Below are positions 6,422-7,369 of a stretch of DNA of 7,369 bases, piece by piece (position 1 is the first letter of the stretch; each line of letters starts with the position of its first letter). The stretch is from Candidatus Staskawiczbacteria bacterium. Its GTDB lineage: Bacteria; Patescibacteriota; Minisyncoccia; Minisyncoccales; Staskawiczbacteraceae. Location: contig JAPLZD010000064.1 in NCBI GenBank assembly GCA_026395195.1, positions 1-7,369 of the forward strand, given 5' to 3'. The notes under the pieces were generated by a model, which was not told where the DNA came from, made no database searches, and saw only the letters and a program-made list of their open reading frames with translations. The position numbers were made by a program, and so were the translations under genes.

Positions 6422-7369
6422 ATGGAAAAATCATCAAAACCAATAAAAGAACATCTGCAGGATTTTTTAGATTATTGTGAAGTTGAAAAAGGTTTGCGTG
6501 ACAACACTCAGGAAAATTATAAAAACTATTTGGAGAAATTTTTTCATTGGCAAGAACAGGCTAAATTAAGCTCTCTACTCCCCCATCAACTGACTTCAGA
6601 TCACATTTGGGCATATAGATTGTACCTATCCCGACAGCCCAGCCCAGCTACCGGCAAATTACTGTCAAAAGGCACCCAGAACTACTATTTAATCGCTTTA
6701 AGAGCTCTTTTAGGCTACTTTGTGGCCAAAGACATACTTTCTCTTCCCCCAGATAAAATAGCCCTTGCAAAGGCAGATAAGAGCTCAAAAAACGTAAAAT
6801 TCCTTAGTTTAGAGCAAGTTGGCAAGCTTTTAGCCTCTATTGAGCCAAAAGACGATATAAGCATCCGGGACAGGGCTATTTTAGAGGCTTTTTTTTCAAC
6901 CGGGCTTAGAATTGCCGAACTAGTGTCCTTAAATCTTGAACAGTTTAATAGTTTAAAGAATAAAAAAGACATGGAGCTCGGTGTTATTGGCAAAGGCGGC
7001 AAACCGCGCGTTGTTTATTTTTCTGAGCGCGCGCTAAACTATATCAGAAAATATTTAGAAATAAGAAGCGACATAAAATATGCCAATGCCAAAGCATTAT
7101 TTATAAACTTTCGGGACAAGAAAACCGACAACAATTCTCGGCTTACGCCAAGATCAATCGAACGAATGGTTAAAAATTACGCCATGCGCTCAGGTGTGCC
7201 AATTTTTACTACCCCGCACACATTGCGGCACTCTTACGCTACAGATTTGTTAAATCAAGGAGTTGACCTGCGCAGCATCCAGGAATTTCTAGGCCACAGC
7301 AACATTGCCACCACTCAAATTTACACGCACGTCACCAACAAACGTTTAAGAGATATACATCATCAGTTT
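6422..7369 (+). CDS. XerC/XerD-type tyrosine recombinase (3' end outside window)
   Basis: Integrases of this type cut and rejoin DNA through a tyrosine nucleophile. Xer proteins resolve chromosome dimers at dif sites during division. The 316 residues seen contain an N-terminal SAM-like core-binding domain (about 8-105) and a catalytic domain (about 125 onward). All six active-site residues are present: R163 in GLRIAEL, K191 in GKGGKPR, H266 and R269 in HTLRHSYA, H292 in GHSNIATTQ and nucleophile Y301 in YTHV. The ending VTNKRLRDIHHQF is typical of Xer tails, so only a few residues should be missing at the edge. ATG 6422 fits the usual Xer N-terminus; an in-frame ATG at 6359 would add 21 residues. 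It has its own promoter. C exceeds G on its coding strand, unlike its neighbours. XerC versus XerD, or a lone Xer serving both roles, cannot be decided here. Confidence 0.93.
   Translation, partial: MEKSSKPIKEHLQDFLDYCEVEKGLRDNTQENYKNYLEKFFHWQEQAKLSSLLPHQLTSDHIWAYRLYLSRQPSPATGKLLSKGTQNYYLIALRALLGYFVAKDILSLPPDKIALAKADKSSKNVKFLSLEQVGKLLASIEPKDDISIRDRAILEAFFSTGLRIAELVSLNLEQFNSLKNKKDMELGVIGKGGKPRVVYFSERALNYIRKYLEIRSDIKYANAKALFINFRDKKTDNNSRLTPRSIERMVKNYAMRSGVPIFTTPHTLRHSYATDLLNQGVDLRSIQEFLGHSNIATTQIYTHVTNKRLRDIHHQF

Noticed and set aside
6205..6423. Minus-strand open frame covering the intergenic region before the recombinase
   Set aside because: It overlaps the end of the small membrane-protein gene and the promoter, has no recognisable domain, and no promoter or ribosome site supports it.
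1..7369. Recoded stop codon (TGA read as glycine, as in some CPR lineages)
   Set aside because: No in-frame TGA interrupts any conserved gene; the reading frames are complete with standard TAA or TAG stops.
1..7369. tRNA, rRNA, CRISPR array or insertion sequence
   Set aside because: No cloverleaf, regularly spaced direct repeats, terminal inverted repeats or transposase-like protein were found. The recombinase has a Xer-type sequence with no attachment-site repeats visible in the window.

Overview
The window is AT-rich (roughly 40% G+C by eye) and compactly coded, with every recognisable gene on the + strand. It looks like a chromosomal segment of an uncultivated bacterium of the Candidate Phyla Radiation (Patescibacteria, perhaps Parcubacteria-like). 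That placement is an inference. It rests on very tight gene packing, few Shine-Dalgarno sequences, a stripped-down peptidoglycan cluster, and a MurD of the 'L-glutamate plus epimerase' type. All visible stops are TAA or TAG and no TGA interrupts a gene, so nothing points to a recoded genetic code.

Positions 1-5909 form a near-gapless run of four genes. The first is a long protein, open at the left edge, that joins a MurL-like epimerase domain to a complete MurD ligase. It overlaps ftsW by 23 bases; ftsW is separated from murG by one base, and murG from gltX by one base. The first three match the murD-ftsW-murG core of the bacterial division and cell wall (dcw) cluster. Here the cluster is followed by glutamyl-tRNA synthetase instead of murC, ddl or ftsQ. 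Positions 5932-6273 encode a small, unrecognised, single-pass membrane protein.

Positions 6274-6421 are the only real intergenic space. They hold a weak inverted repeat, a very good sigma-70-type promoter (TTGACA, 17-base spacer, TATTAT), and a leader of about 67 bases that can fold almost completely into two hairpins. After it comes a separately transcribed XerC/XerD-type tyrosine recombinase (6422 to the right edge, incomplete) with all catalytic residues. Its strand shows C exceeding G, the reverse of the upstream genes.

Taken together, the first three genes cover part of the route to septal peptidoglycan. MurD-type ligation of glutamate to UDP-MurNAc-L-Ala and, probably, epimerisation of that glutamate to the D form take place in one polypeptide. 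MurG makes lipid II and FtsW polymerises it. The strongest biological point is the MurL-MurD fusion, which would supply D-glutamate for the cell wall without a free glutamate racemase.
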